From positions 4,228,732 through 4,292,731 of the forward strand of contig OX419339.1 of the NCBI GenBank assembly GCA_948470475.1: a stretch of 64,000 nucleotides of DNA. Reading direction: 5' to 3'. Source of the stretch: Galaxea fascicularis. Taxonomy: Eukaryota; Cnidaria; Anthozoa; Scleractinia; Euphylliidae. Each line of letters begins with the position of its first letter. Position 1 is the stretch's first letter. This document shows, in pieces, positions 13,201-28,200 of this stretch. The notes under the pieces are model-generated. The model was not told the origin of the DNA. It saw nothing but the letters and a program-made list of their open reading frames with translations, and ran no database searches. The translations under genes were made by a program, and so were the position numbers.

Positions 13201-16200
13201 CATCACAGTATTTGGTGCACAGATCTAAAAATTGTACTTTTCGAGGTTTCCATAAAATTTGATGGCACAAATCCATATATGAACCTAACGCTTCTACGCT
13301 AACTGAACATCAAGCCCTAAATCACCGAATTTGCAATTCTCATATCAAAGGTTCCTTCGACGATAAAACTGACCTTATAAGAGCACAAGGCGCCACCGTA
13401 ACAAAAGCCACAAATCAATTTGGCTTCCTTCCGGTGTGAGTGGATCAAAGTCCAGCAACGAGCACTCCGACCCCCACTCTTTTCGAGCAGTCTTGTGGGC
13501 CGTTACGTATACCCTACAAGCTACTTAACTAAGTTAAAGACACAATCAGTGTTGCGCTACGCCAATACGTCACACATAACGAAAAACGACCTGAACACGC
13601 TGACTGGAAGATTAACAAACCGGTTCGGAGGAGTTCTTGTCCACGCAGTTGATATCCATCTCTACAAACTGATTGGCCACCAGTTTTTCATTTGATGACT
13701 TGACAAGTGCTTGGATAGTTGCAGAGATGATTGACAACTGGGGTGACATTCGCCCTGAGTAAATGTGAGAAAAGAAAAAAGTCGAGTCGAGCCTGTTGTT
13801 TTTTCATGGGTTTCTATTAGCACTTTAATTTACACTCCAGAGTTAATTCTCTGTTCCATCACTGGTATACCTAAAGTTGAGTTTCTGGTCACTGAACAAA
13901 GTGGCTGAATATTTAAAAATCTCCGTGGTCTAGTACATCACAAAATTGTTAAACTACATATTCATTTTAAATAAGAAGAGTTTCATGACGACAAAGAAAA
14001 CCCTTGGCTTCCTCTGTGACGGGTGCCTAACTAAATGCACATCGATGGTACAAAACTGTAACATACCTAATTCCTTCAAGTCAGTAGATTTTATTGACTT
14101 CACGATGAACTTGGTGAACTTTTCTAAAGAGCTGACGAGTTTTTCCAATCCACTTAGTGTCCCCTCATCGTCTGATGAACTCACTTCAAAAGAAAGAAAA
14201 TAAAATAAAAGAGGGCAGAAAAGCTACGCATGATTTAGCGAGTGACACTGGTTTGTTTGAAGATCCGGTAGCAAGACGAGTCGTCAATGCAAGGCGATAA
14301 TCGCACCAGTGGCTTTTCAGCAATTGCTAAAACAAGGCAGAAAAAGTCACAAATAAGACGGATAAATTGGAGGGATGTCGCACCGCCTGTGCTGGGCGAC
14401 ACGTGCGGAAAAAGATTCCGAGTTTTCCCCGCAGGAGTAGAACCTGTGACCTCCAAATAAAAGGGTTGGATGCCTTAACTCATGAGGTGGCTATAGGTGA
14501 ACACACTGTTCTTTCTCCAATGAGGAATTTTTACCTTCAATCTGTTCTGTGGTGACTTTCTCACAAGCTGACTGGTAAGCGGAAAGCATATTTTTGGGAA
14601 TTTTTCCAGCCCTAAGAAAAAAAGAGACGTATCATTGAAAGGCCTCCGACAGATTTATTTTCTCGAGTTTCTTGAAGAGAGAAATTTCTGCGTGGGTTAC
14701 TCAAAACCGCTCGGAAGTTCTAACTCGGTAAAATGCCAAACAATACTCTACCATAGCATCTTTCTGGTTATCACTGCGTTATCAGCCATTAGTAAAACAA
14801 ATTAAAATATGCCACGACTTTTCTCTAAGCTAAAACAAATTTAATTGAACGTTTTGGAGATAAATCACTGAAATTCAGTAATGTTTTGGAAAAGTGAACG
14901 TAGCAGCAGGGTGGAAAGGATTCCAGGACGTTTCACTGATTTTGCAGTAGGATGGAGAATTTATCTGTCTTGAATGTTACCAGACCTCAAAACATGCTTG
15001 CCTGCAGACGTGCAACGGGTGTATCATTCGAGAATATGGTTTTGTCAACTGAGTTGATAATGTAAACTGGCTACGCAAAGGATTGAAAAACCTGACGTTT
15101 CGAACTTTAGCCCTTCTCATTCGCTCCGACCGAAGGGCTAACGCTCGAAATGTCATCTTTTTAATCTCTTCACGGTGGCCAATTTAAATAAATAAAATAA
15201 ATAAATAAATGAATATATTTACCCAGGAAGCTCCACTCACCGTGAAGGTGTTTTCAGGGAGGTCCTGCATCCGGATCGAATTGGAATTTAGAAGTGTTGG
15301 TTTTTAGGGAGAGGGGAAAACCGGAGTACCCGGAAAAAAAGCTCTCGGAGCAGAGTAGAGAACCAACAACAAACTCAACCCACATATGATGTCGACTCCA
15401 GGAATCGAACCTGGGCCACATTGGTGGGAGGCGAGTGCACTTACCACTTACCAATTTGCATTATCAACTCCGTTGATAAAACCAAATTTTCGTGTACCAC
15501 TCCTCCAGCGACGCAGTACCGGTTTCTTTAGAGACTACACCCTCTACTCATCGGCATATCACTCGGTTTGTAAATCCGTCTTCAAACTACTTTTAATCGC
15601 CTGGCTCCCCAATTTCTTCTTCTCCCAAAAGTGTCACTCCCAACTCCTAAGCATTTGGTCAATAATTTATTTTGCTTTTACGCCAAATAGTACCAGGAAT
15701 GATACAAAGATCCAGACAAAGACTTACTTGCTTAGTACATCAATGAGCTGCGCTCTTGAATCAGGTTCATCAGGGACCTACGTGACCAGGATAAACACAG
15801 TAGCAATAATGAGCGACAATAAAGGCAGCACAGACAGCAAAGACCTCAGCCAATCTTTGGCTTCTTATACGTAGTTTTTCTAGCAATTTTTCACAAGATT
15901 CGTTAAAGAGAGAAGAAGCTTGCCTTATTGACTGTGCCCTGCACAGTCTCCCTTACTTGCGCCCACAGAGTAAAACTCCAAGCTACAATATGCCGGCATC
16001 TCCAGTTGCCGCTGTTTGAAACTTTTGCTACCCATAAATGAAACCTGTCACTATTTCGAATGAATGTTTGTCATCCTTTGAGAGCTGTATAAAGAGTCAA
16101 TTATCATAAAAATTCGCTACAAACGTGGAGGAAACTAGCTATGGCTGTGGAAATATCCTTCTTTCATCCTCGTGTACTACTTTCCTTCGTCTTCCCACAG

Positions 16201-19200
16201 AGAGTCCGTAACACACCTACAAACAAAACTGTTGCGATTACGATCGATTATGATCAACGAAAACAAACCTTTCGTGGAGTTAGCAACGCTGGCAAGAATC
16301 TCCCAATGAAGTATGGTTTCCTAAAGATGCTGGAACAAAATGATTTAAGCGTGTAGTATTGTGAACAACAATGAGATACAGAAAAAAAGGCAAGAAACTT
16401 AATATCCCCTTCATGTCTGTGGAGCGCCTTTCTGTGATCAAACAAATTTGAGAAAAAAGAACTTTCCTAAACATAGAATTCTAGTAGCGGAACCCGTTTG
16501 GGCTTTTATTTAACAGACATATCGTACATCTCTTTCATAAGTTTCTGTAAGTTCAGGAACAATCTATCTGAGGACAAGACGCACTAAAAGGTTTGTAACG
16601 CATTCAGATTTCCAATCACCTGCTCATAAAGCGAGTTACAATTATTGCATTCAGGGGTTCATATTCGAGACAGGTTGAGAATTTCGCAGGAATAATCGGT
16701 GCGAGTGGAGGTTTTCCGGAAAGTTTCAAGCATTCTTTCGTCACGTTTTCGCTCGTGCAATTTTGTTTTTTCCTCGTCAATCTCCCCTTCTGGGTCTTCC
16801 AGGGCGATTTATGCTTATTTACCTTGCTTCCATAACGGTGCTGGGGACCTTCCCTGATTTCTCGTAAGATTCAAGAACTTTTTCAACATCTGCAGACGCC
16901 TGCTCAAGTTGCTGCGACATGAAAATGGAAAGAGTTATTAATATGACGTGGATTGCTCCTCAATTTCCGTCAATTCGATTAAATTAGTTGAACTCTACAT
17001 GAAAGGAAGATCCAGGACAAGTTGTTTTAAATCATGGAAGAAAACAGACGACGTAAATTCACATTTTTCATGGTTGGAACTGAATCTACTTCCACCTTGG
17101 CCATCTGTAACCAAAAACATAAGTGGACAGTTTCCGCGCAATTGAATAGCCCATTTTAAACAAATTACGCTTTATTTTTCCAGTTATTGACGAAAAAGCA
17201 TCGTTTGGACTTTCCAAATGTTACAATGAACAGATGGCACTCTCCCTTTGAACAAATTACGACTTAGTAAGTTGGTATGTCGTTCTGCACTATTAAAGAA
17301 GACAAACTACGCTTCAGTCAAATCAAAACATTGTAAAAGGTACACAATGAGACTACTCCTTGAAATCGAGGACGCTGGCTTTCACACCCAGCACAAATGA
17401 AGTCGTGAACAACGGTATCGCTGACTTGTCGCGAATAATTTTGTGGTACCAAAGTGTCAAGGGATTATTGAAGAATGTGCAAACCTAAAGAGTGTCGTTT
17501 AGACGTCTCGATGGCATCGATTTGAAGTTAAAATGGGAAATCCTTGACGTTTACAAGACTTCGGGATCAGTACTCAAATGCAGCTATAGGTCGAGGTGCA
17601 TGGCTTAGCACAGATGCTTGTTGGATAGAAAGAGCCTCAGAAACAGGGCAGCCTCATTTACAACTTACACAAACTTTAAAATGAAAAACTGCGCGCGGAA
17701 ACTTCTTCGGGGGGAAACCCACCTCAGCTACAAACAGCAATTTTTTCAATGGTTACCTAAACAACAGTCTTTTCTAAAGAGGGACGGCTTGCTATCCAAA
17801 ATATTGGTAAAAGTACATAAAACATTCCCTGTACCACTGGTCACCCCACTGTTAGTCAAAGCAACAAATTATCTACAAACAACATCCTGTCATTTCTCAG
17901 ACATTTAAAAAATGATCATGAGCCCTGAGATATCCACACACTATTCACACTGCCTTCAACGCTTACTTTAACCACCACCTCACATCTCTGCCTTTCCGTC
18001 TATTTGAGACTTAAATTAGTTCTTCTCGCAAACCTTTCCATGGTCACTCTTTGCCTCTGCTCCAGATGACACAGAACCGTCCTCGTATATACCCATAAGC
18101 TCCACCGGCTCCTATTAAAAAAGAACAGGCATACTACAGTTATTCCAGAGAGCGCCAAACGAGTCGCATCACACTTTGCCATGCTAGATATCTGCCCCGC
18201 AGGAACATTTCACCTCCCATGACTTTTTCGAACACCATCGTTTGCCAACAATTTTTGCAGCGTAGTCACACAATCTCATATTGTTTAATCTACAAATTTA
18301 ATATAACATTAGAACAACCTAGAGTTAAACTGAAAAATCTTACATAACCAGAAAAGGAATAGGCTTCACGCTATACATGTGTATAACAACATTCGTACAT
18401 AAAATAAAAATAGCTACTCCATTTTTTTTTACCTTCAAGTCCATTAAACGCGTCTTTGCCAAGGATATGTAATCTGTAACAAGTTCACGGAATTTGGTGG
18501 GCACTTGAGGCGGTTTGATGATGTGAACCTAGGATTAAAATGTTGTTGATACTATCGCTCTTAATGTTTAATACTGCCATTTGTTCATGTTTGTCAGAGT
18601 TTTATTGGAACAAGTGGAACCGTGAACTTAAAGCTTACAACTTGACAATTACCACTGAACTTGGCCTTCTTGAACTTTCGATTGAACTGAACTGAACTGA
18701 TTTTCGCTGAACAACCAACAAAGGAACAAGAACGAGACAGAGCCGGACCAATAACCAAGAACAAGAACAATAAAACCATAACAAAACTCCTGCTGAACGT
18801 AACCCTACTTATGTAGGTTTTAAGCTGTGATCTAGAATGCTACATATCTTGGACTATTTTTAGCATCTTGTACATCACATTGATCATGTCTATTTTTAAT
18901 ATACTGGAACTCTCTAGCAACAGTTACTCAGCTAGTTCTAGAAACATCTATAGAGAACATTCTGGAATAGCCTACACTGCATAAAAACATTCAAGAGGCA
19001 AGTTCAATATTTCACTCTTCTAAACAGTTCAGGTTGCTATTACTCAAAGCCTCGGCGACATAGAAAGCCTTAAATACGAATGTTTGTAAAACTTTTCTTC
19101 CCAACATAACTGATACATTTTATGTACAACAACACCTTACGGTAACATTAACTTAACCATATCTGGAAGATTCTAAAATAAGTTCTCAATAAAAGTAATT

Positions 19201-22200
19201 AACAATCAATTTAATTGTCACAGATCATGCGATCTTTGCGCTCTTTTAAGAATGCATAATATATGCCAAGCTGGGGCGGATCTAGGGGGGGGGGTTCGAT
19301 CGAACCCCCTAAATTACAACACCTAACATCATAAACTTGTAAAAATATAATATAAATACAAGTAAATCTTAAATAACGAAGCTAATTCTCTGCTGTTCAA
19401 TGTAGCTAAAACGTTTTCTGTTTGAAAAACAAATAAATATTTGAATATTTTGGTTCGCTGCGAATGTGGTTCTTTTAATTGTCTATTTTCTCTTACTTCT
19501 GCAAAGCATCGCGTAAAAAAGTTTAACAGTAGTATACTTTCATCATAGTTTTATAAATGAAAATTTTACCCGAAGTACCTAACTTTTTATGATTTTGCGC
19601 AGCTTTGTTATTATTTAATGGAAAAATAATGGCATTTTAAATTTAAAAAATATGGCATTGAACACGCTGACTTTGCCTAAGAATGCCGGAAATCGCGTTT
19701 CCGAGGACTAAAAAATTCCAGGAGCGTCGCCTTTGGCGGCACCTTTCATCGAACCCCCTTTTGTAAAAACCTGGATCCGCCCCCAGGACAAGCGTTTGCA
19801 AAGCAGTTCTTTCGTAGCCCAAAGCTTCACCAATATTATGGGAGTTTTTGGTGTCTAGTTTACAAAGAAAAAATAAGTTTAAAATTCAAGGATAGTAACC
19901 TATCTACACAATGATTAAAGCTAATTGACCTCTAAAAATCAACATGAAAAAAACTTAAACGTTTTGCCAAAAGAGTTTATAAGAATTTTAACGTCACGTA
20001 CATTACCTTTAAATACTCAGGATTTTCATATGGCACAAGATCAGAAAGAAACTTCATAAAGAACTGGACACTTTTCTTGTTGGTTAACTTCACATTTCCT
20101 TGATCTCCAAAAGTACCCTTTCAGGAAAAAAGAAAGCTTCATTTAAATAAATATCATTTTTGAACTGAACAAATTTCCTTTTTGATAGGACAAAAGGCAA
20201 AACCTTAGGATAATTCCGCATAATCTCAAATGTTCGCTATAGACATTTTTAAAACAGTAACCTGCGTTCCCCCACTATCCTGTTCGTCTGAATTCAACTG
20301 AAAGCCTGATAAACTGACCTATCATCAGCAACAAACTTCCATCTGGAAAACCCTTCTCGACTGTTCAATGCACCAGCTACTTTAAGAAGATTCACTGGCC
20401 AATAAATTACTTGCGTCTCTCAAAACACCAAACAACGTCATAGAAAAAAAATTTGTAACTTAGAATGGATTTCATGCATTTGTAGGCAACCAGGAATTTG
20501 TTTTGCAATGCAGCTTCGTATTTTTTTTTTCTCTTTCCGTTCCGTTTTTTTGTTGTTTTTTCGTAGTTTTTTGTAGTTGTACCTGTCGAATGTTGCTTTC
20601 TTACTTTGTAAAGGAAACAAGAAAAAAGAAATAAAATGCAAAACAAAGGAGACCATTACCTTTATCAGGCCTTTGTGCCTTTTCTAATCCATATTTTTGG
20701 ACAGTATCTACAGCGGTCAGATGCATTTCAGGAAATACTTGCCTGAAACCACGTCACGTAGGGCTGAAAAACATGTCCACCTTCTAGAGACATTTGTCTG
20801 ATAACGAAGAAAGCCACACCAAGACGACGGCTGTTGTTGTTATTGAGAGAATCGTTCAACAGATCGTTGACATAACCTTAAAAATCGAGAATGAAAGTCA
20901 TGATGACTAATGATTACGGGTTAACACCACATCACCACTCTTTCTACATTAACCTTTAAGTATATATTTAACAAAAGTTGTAAGTTGTTTTGCAAATACC
21001 TTCTATCAGGGAAGCGGCCTCCTTTACAAGGACCGTGAAAGTTGCGATAAACGAAAGAATGTCTTCTAAATTGACCTGTAAAGCGACAGCAGAACAGTTG
21101 GTTACGAAGAAATCAGCATCCACCAACACACAAAGTAAGTACTATCCGGACGTATTCCGTTCGTAAGCAATTAAAAAGTAAACAGAAAAAAGTTGTTATC
21201 TCCAAACATAGAGAACAGTGCGTGTTCTTTGCCAACAGCAAATTTACATTCCCAGCTCGTCCGAGCTGATAAAGTCATGATTTGGGAAAGCACGGGAGAG
21301 CTTGGTGCACGAAAGCACTCTACCGACAAAGCGCGACAAAAATCGGAGGCCATCGCCTAGAGCGACGTATGTCCCTACCACCTACGAGATACACCGTATC
21401 ACCATTGAAAATCACTTCCATAATTTACCATCCGCGTGGTAATGGATAGTGATCATCAAACGCAAGCCTTCAGGACGCACAAGAGCGCTTTTCTTATCGG
21501 TTACAAATTAATGTAACAATACCCGAGACTTGAAGAATTAGACTGACACATGCCTGGTCCTTGTTAAGTGCATTCTTCACATACTCCATGACTGTCAGAG
21601 GCTCAAAGACTAAGAGAAACTTAACCAGATCAAAATAGATTTGAAAAAGTTAATTAGTAAGTCAGGGTTGGGGAAAAAACATTTCTGAGACAATCCAGAA
21701 GGCCTTCATAAAAAAGCAAACTTGAAACAACCGAATAAACCGACGACAATAAAATACCTGTTCAAAAACAGTTTTAGCTGTTTTGTTCACTGCGGAGAAC
21801 TTCAATTTATTTTGGTTGCAAACGATATGGTAGATTGCTGGGGTATCTGCAATAAGAACATGACAACACATTTGCCTCTCATAAAACGAAACGTATCGGG
21901 AAATTATCTCTGCACAAATAGAGATTATAACTGTAGATTAAATGCATCAATTAGTAAAATTCACAAGGATTTCATGAAGACCGTACTCTTTCAATCGCAA
22001 AGGAATAAAGGGGGGATAGTTTCAGCTTTGAGAATTCCTGTACAGTGGTCAACTTACATTGTCAACTTCGTGGATAAAACCAAATTCTTTCACTCGCAGT
22101 CAAGGAAATGGAATGCGTCTTAGTTGTTAGATAAAATAATTTCAATAAGAACACGCCATCTTGCTACACAAATTTCTATGGTTTATAGGCTGATAAACCA

Positions 22201-25200
22201 CGCGAGATGTTGGAAGAACATAAGAAGAATTCGTAAATCATGAGCCGTAGCTGATTGACCAATCAGACAGCGCGCATTGATTTGGTTATTATCTAAAAAG
22301 TTTTGGAATACTGCAACAATACAAGGTACATAACATCTATATACGCGGCGGCGATCATGACAACCATGAAAAATATTCCTGGATATCCTTTTCAGCTAAA
22401 TGTGACAATTTGAGTATTTAGAAAATTAAAGCAAAACGTCCCGATAGCCGCAAACAGTGCTTCATAAATCGTGGAAGCTGTCTGCGCTCTGCTACTTCTT
22501 ACCATCATCTCGTTGTTTAGCAAAAAGCATATTAAGCTGCCTTGAGAAGAATTTTCGTATCACAGTCCATGGAATGTCATTTAGTCTTCTGATAATCTCT
22601 AGCAAACAAATACTAAAAATAAAAAGACAGTTATTACAACAACATCAACGTATAGGAATAGTGTTGGTTACAAACGTGGACCTTAGTAGTATAACAAGTA
22701 CGGTCTTACACCCTACTTTGCAACTCGTATGGTGCATCACTTAAACCACAAAAACACCGAGGCAGCTGTGTTGAATAACGTTGTCGGGCTTTCCCATTCA
22801 CTCCTTTCAAACTTACGAGACAGCCTTACCTTATCAGGACTGTAGCGTCCTTCAGCAAGAATTTCCACTTTAGCCTAATAACTAAGTAAATATTTAAGTC
22901 CTGTTTTTACCCTGTGTTTTCTAGTGGTGGGCCGATGATCGATTGTAATCGAAAGTTGACCAAAAATGCTTTTTTCATAATCGATTGTCGCGGAAAAATT
23001 AAAAATTTATTGGGGACACATAAAAGTATCAATATAAAAAAAAAATGTACGTTTAATATCTTGGTGTGAGTTGTCTTTTTTCGTGGACTTCTAACCTCTA
23101 AGTCATAACAGCAGATATGATCTAAGAATGTGTTTACCTGTGCGTAAGTGAAAAATACATGGAATGCTTATTGGCAGATTTTTTCGATTATAATCGATGA
23201 TCGATCGGTTGGGGCAATCCCATTATTTCTGATGATCGATTGTGAAATCTCAACCGATTCCCACCACTAGTGTTTTCGCTTATCACAACACTTGTGAGAA
23301 GACTTTAGCAATGAAATATGCCTTGAAAAGTCAAACAATTATTGGACCACTAACAAAGGATGTAGTGTCCTTCTACTCAATGCTATAGTACCCTGAGTTA
23401 GAGCAAATAATAACAAGGACTGTTGGTGCATCTGCATTAAAACATGCAATTTTTGTTGAACAACAAACCTATCTTCAGACTCTTTGTCTGAAGCATGTCC
23501 CTCGGTTATCTTTCTGCATGCCAAGAAATCCCTCCTTTCTATGACAACATCTAAGACTTCCCGTGAAAGCTACAAGTAAACATGCATGTGAGCAATAGTA
23601 GATTCAGGACGTTTCAGCTCTACCTTTAACTGGAAAGGTGTAGAGGGGAAAGGAAAAAAATAAAGTAAGTCACAGATACGAAATCAAAACGATGTACAAT
23701 TTAACTTAAATGCTCTACCAACTGAGCAACAGGGAAATTCATAAAGAGGCGAGGCATTTACCAAAGATTATTAATTTCTTCATGAAATGCCTCATGCACA
23801 CTGTTTAAATCAACAATGTCTTGGTTCCCTGCTTATGGCTTGCAATAAATGTATGGCAACACAACATCAAACACAAAAATTGTAGATGAAGCACAACAAT
23901 TCAAGAGAATTCCTGAACTGGCAAGTCTGGCCAAGAAGTTGAACAGGGAATTTACCATGGAGTTACTCTAGCTAGTTACCAGGAAAAGCTTTCAACCAGG
24001 GCCTGCTAGGTTTGAGGTTCAGCACCTTCACCATGTCACCATGCCATCTACAGTACATTGCATATTTCCATCCATCATTCATGAAGTTACAGACAATGCA
24101 GCACTGCCTACAATGTAGGCTGTGATTTCACAAACCACATAGTTTGCAAATGCATCAAAGCACTATTACCTCCTCCAGTCTGTTGTTCATTCCTTCCTTT
24201 GCTTTGTTCTCAAGGAATGCAAATGTAACCAGTCTTCCCAAAATAACTACAAAATATTATGGAGAAGATCAAATCAATAATCGAAATAAGTATTAAATAT
24301 ATACTTGTTTTATGTCTAAAGTTTTGAGGACCTCCTAATGGCTTATGTTTCAACTCATCACCCTGTGAAAGAAAGAGTTGTCAGCTGCTGAAAAGAGATT
24401 AGGTGAGAATTAGCAAAGTGAGCCGAGCGTCAGGCTCATAACCTTAGTCACACAACCCTCGGGTTAACTCTGTGCAACTCTGTCTCTGTAGATCTTATGG
24501 CAAAAGGGAGACTATCACCTCATGTCTATATCCACATGCTAAACCTCATTACCTGAGAGCCAACAACAACAACAACAACAACAACAACCTTCATGTAACC
24601 TTTTTTCTACTAGCCAGCAACAGGCTATAAAATGATAGGGACATTTATAATTCTACATTCTTTGGTATAATAACTTACATGTAAATGTGAATTTTTTCTA
24701 GTTGTCTATAAATAGGATAATATCCTTGCAAAGGAGCATATGACGTGGTTTAAATTTTTTCCTGGTTTAATTTTTTGTGAACCAGTTTTTCGTGTCTTTC
24801 AGATAATGGCAATGAATTTGACACTAAGGAAAATAAAAATTAAACTGGGTTAAAAAATTTGAAACCACAACACATGTAGGTCTGTGCCTTGATGATAGTG
24901 CTATAATATTATTATTTTAAGGCTTGAGTGCCTTGAGTGACACATTTCACATTTTAACGATGTAGTACACAGTAAATGTTGTTTCAAAGACCTAACCTGA
25001 TAAAATGGTCTCCTGTTTTTCCTTGTTGATGGTACAGGAACAGAGAGCAATGAGTCCACTTGACATCATATCAACTGTCCCTTTGTGCTGCACACAGCTT
25101 GAACAATGAATGCAAAATAAAGTCAGTAACAATCATCATCACAAAAGTCCCATTCTGAGGTGTGCATGGCATTATTGAAAGTTGGACATTCAAAATGATG

Positions 25201-28200
25201 ATTTGCATTTTCAATAATATCAGACTATTTTCAGTATGGCAAAATCTATAACTTTGTAAACCTGTTTTTACAAAATATACAATGTACAAATGTCACAGTG
25301 ACTACAAACAGCACTAATAAGGCGACATAGATAATAGCAACTCAATGGTCCAAGCTGTGATCGCCAGTGCCTTAGAGCCCTGCTCTAATTTATCGATTAC
25401 CATGCAGACTCTGCCCTATTATTTAGTGTATAATGAATCACTCACCATGCTAAGTAAGTGTCAAAGGAAACTATGCATTCTTTATGAAGCATCCAGGTGA
25501 CTTCCAGTGGAAGACTGGCTCCCTAATCATTAGCAACAGCATTTCAAAATAGTTACTATTGAGTTTGAGGTTAGGACAGACTCACTGACTGAAACAGTGA
25601 GTGACGGAGGAGGCCTTCAAAGGAATAGAAGTGACAAGTGACATGGCTCTGAAAACAGCTGACAATCTTCTCCCAAAACACAGAAAACTGACAGAACTGG
25701 GCCGAAAAAGCTCAACGGTTTGCAACAGGGACAGTTCAGTTTTAATTTGTCTCTGCTTTCTTTGTGACAGTTACATTTGTCCCTATAACCAAACAGGCGA
25801 CAGACAGAGTCATCAATGAGCAACACAGCAACACCAGAACATCCCTTGGAAGACGTCAGTGAGGGTTGCATTGGTGAACAAGACTGAAAAATTAATTGTG
25901 TTAGTACCATAAATTTAATGACTGGTTGAGATATACATGTAGAATTGCTAAATTTTTTGTTAGTAAATATGTTACAGAATGCAGTGTGTAATTTTCCAAT
26001 ACCTTGCTGGTCAGATGCTTGGTAAAGCCAACTCTATTGAAGCACTGCTTTGACAGCATATGTTTTATTACCTTTAAAAGCGAAAGCACAGACTCCTGAA
26101 ATGAAGAAGCAAAATGTGCATCTTAAACAGGGCTCAAAATTTAGTTTTTCACTCATTCACCAGTTGGCAATAAGAAAGAAAAAATTGGTTGCCAAATCAG
26201 AAAATCTGGCCACCAGTTCCAAAAAACTAATCACCAGTGCTAAATTTCTGATCGGATTGGTGACCAGTGAGTCAGAATTTCGAGCCCTGTTAAAACAAAC
26301 TTCAGTTCACAACCACACCAGAGCTACAACACAGACTGAAAATGGACCAAACTACAGTAGACCAGGTTTGCACTAAACCAAAAACCAATTAGACTCAAAG
26401 AATAACTACATGTAACCAAACGGAAACAATAGTGGTAGTTTAGGGTTTTTATCTTTCAAATGCAGCTGCAGCCAACTTGAGCAAAGCAGGTGGAGATCCA
26501 CAGGCATGTATGCAGCCATATTGAGTGTCCAAGGCAACTGTCCATCATTGGTCCACAGACAGGTCAATTAACAAATGCCAAGATGACATGACTCTGAAAT
26601 GACACTTCCAAACGTTTTGCCAGAATGATGACAAAATGTCTGACTACTTGTTGTAGTAACAGGTTAGGTATGTCTTCCTCCAAGAGTAAACATAATGGCA
26701 TTTGCGGTGTATTTCACCACTAGAGGCTATGGTAAAGTCTACAGACAGAACCCTGAGTAACACACTAACAGACTATTGACTACATTGAATACTGATAATT
26801 TTTTTACCATTTGCTTGTTAGTCAACAGATGATCAGAGTTGGGACTCAAAAGAGTTTGCAACCTTCTAGCAAGGCTCTCTGCTGCTAGCAAGTCCAAAGG
26901 GCAAGATGCCTTGACAGCCTGGCACTTCAGCAACTGAACGCTGCTCTCCACTTAAAAAAAACAGACGGTATGAACTGGCAGAAATGGGGAGTCACCCTGC
27001 AAACAAGCCTTGGAATACCATTACAATAATAGTTCAGAGCATGCAATTGCTTGCTTTCTAGAGCTATTTTACTACACGTAAAATAATACATGTATCTCCA
27101 AGCTAAGGAATACAATCATGTTTCAACAGTTTATGTACTGTAATCTTCTCCAAAGCTCCAACACTTCACCCCCAAATTAAACCAAGTACTGCATACAAAA
27201 AAAAAGAAAATGTCCTTTTGTATTACTCTCTGTATAATCATTTAATCCAGCATAGCTGTATATAAATGGTAGACATTGGTCATCAAGAGGCTGACTTTTA
27301 ACTTTTTTTGGAATTTCCTGCATTACTGCAGACAAGTAAATCCAGGGTTATTTTGCCAATCCCTAGCTACTCCCAATTTTTGCTCTATTTTTTCCAAGGC
27401 ATACCGGTACATTAAGTAAGGCCCACTTTCTTTTCTTGTGCAAATTCCCTTCCTTTCTCCCAACCCTTTTCCCAGTTCCTACTCCCTCACCTCTTTGTTC
27501 CCATTCCTTTTCCTAGTTTCAACATTCTCTTTCCATTCCCACCCTCTTCTCCCCATTTCTCACCCTTTTCTCTCCCAGTTCTCAATCAATAATCTAAACC
27601 AGTTCCCATACTACCCTTAAAGTTTCCAGTTACCACCTTGTTCTCTCCCATTCTCTAACCCTTTTCATCATAGCCACCCCCCCCCCACCCCCATCATCTC
27701 TCAGTTGTTGATTCCTATAACCCTGAGTCCTCTCCCCTTACAGTTACTGACTCACCAGAAACAGCTGCAAGAGAAGAGAGTGCATCTGACTCAAATTTTT
27801 CTTGAAATGAGCTACATTGCAAACTACATGCACCATCACTCTAAAAGGCAACACAGTAAAGGAATCACATTATCAATAAACCCATTCCACTCTTTACTGC
27901 CACTCTTTACTATTGTAAATTTACTACTGTGCAGGGATTCTAAAAGCTTTGGGTTGTGTGCAGTTTTAGTGGAGGAGGAGATACGGTATTGGTGGTAACA
28001 GGGCAACATGAAAAATAGGAACACATAAATCAAATAAAAAGCATTCATTAATACCGTGGGGATTAATGGTGCCAATTTGGAAGATGAATTTTTTTCTGGA
28101 TTCTTGTGGCTTTCCATTGTACCTTGATGTAGGGAAAGGCCACAGGTAGCCATGTGTTGTTTGGAGTGGTTATGGAGATTAAAATGACGAGCAACTGGCC

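Noticed and set aside
15386..15874. 162-codon open frame on plus
   Set aside because: Spans a SINE, a PLE tail and antisense of FANCA E18; a chance frame.
20407..20656. Two overlapping frames rich in Lys on minus
   Set aside because: Low-complexity A/T-run sequence in a FANCA intron with no homology.
22058..22092. Apparent FANCA exon ([11 protein letters not shown]) with good GTAAGT donor between E10 and E11
   Set aside because: The same sequence is the conserved tail of Penelope-like elements (compare 15451-15490), so it is a mobile-element remnant antisense to the gene.
25617..25910. 97-codon minus-strand frame between FANCA E4 and E5
   Set aside because: Does not match FANCA in any phase and has no recognised domain; probably intronic.
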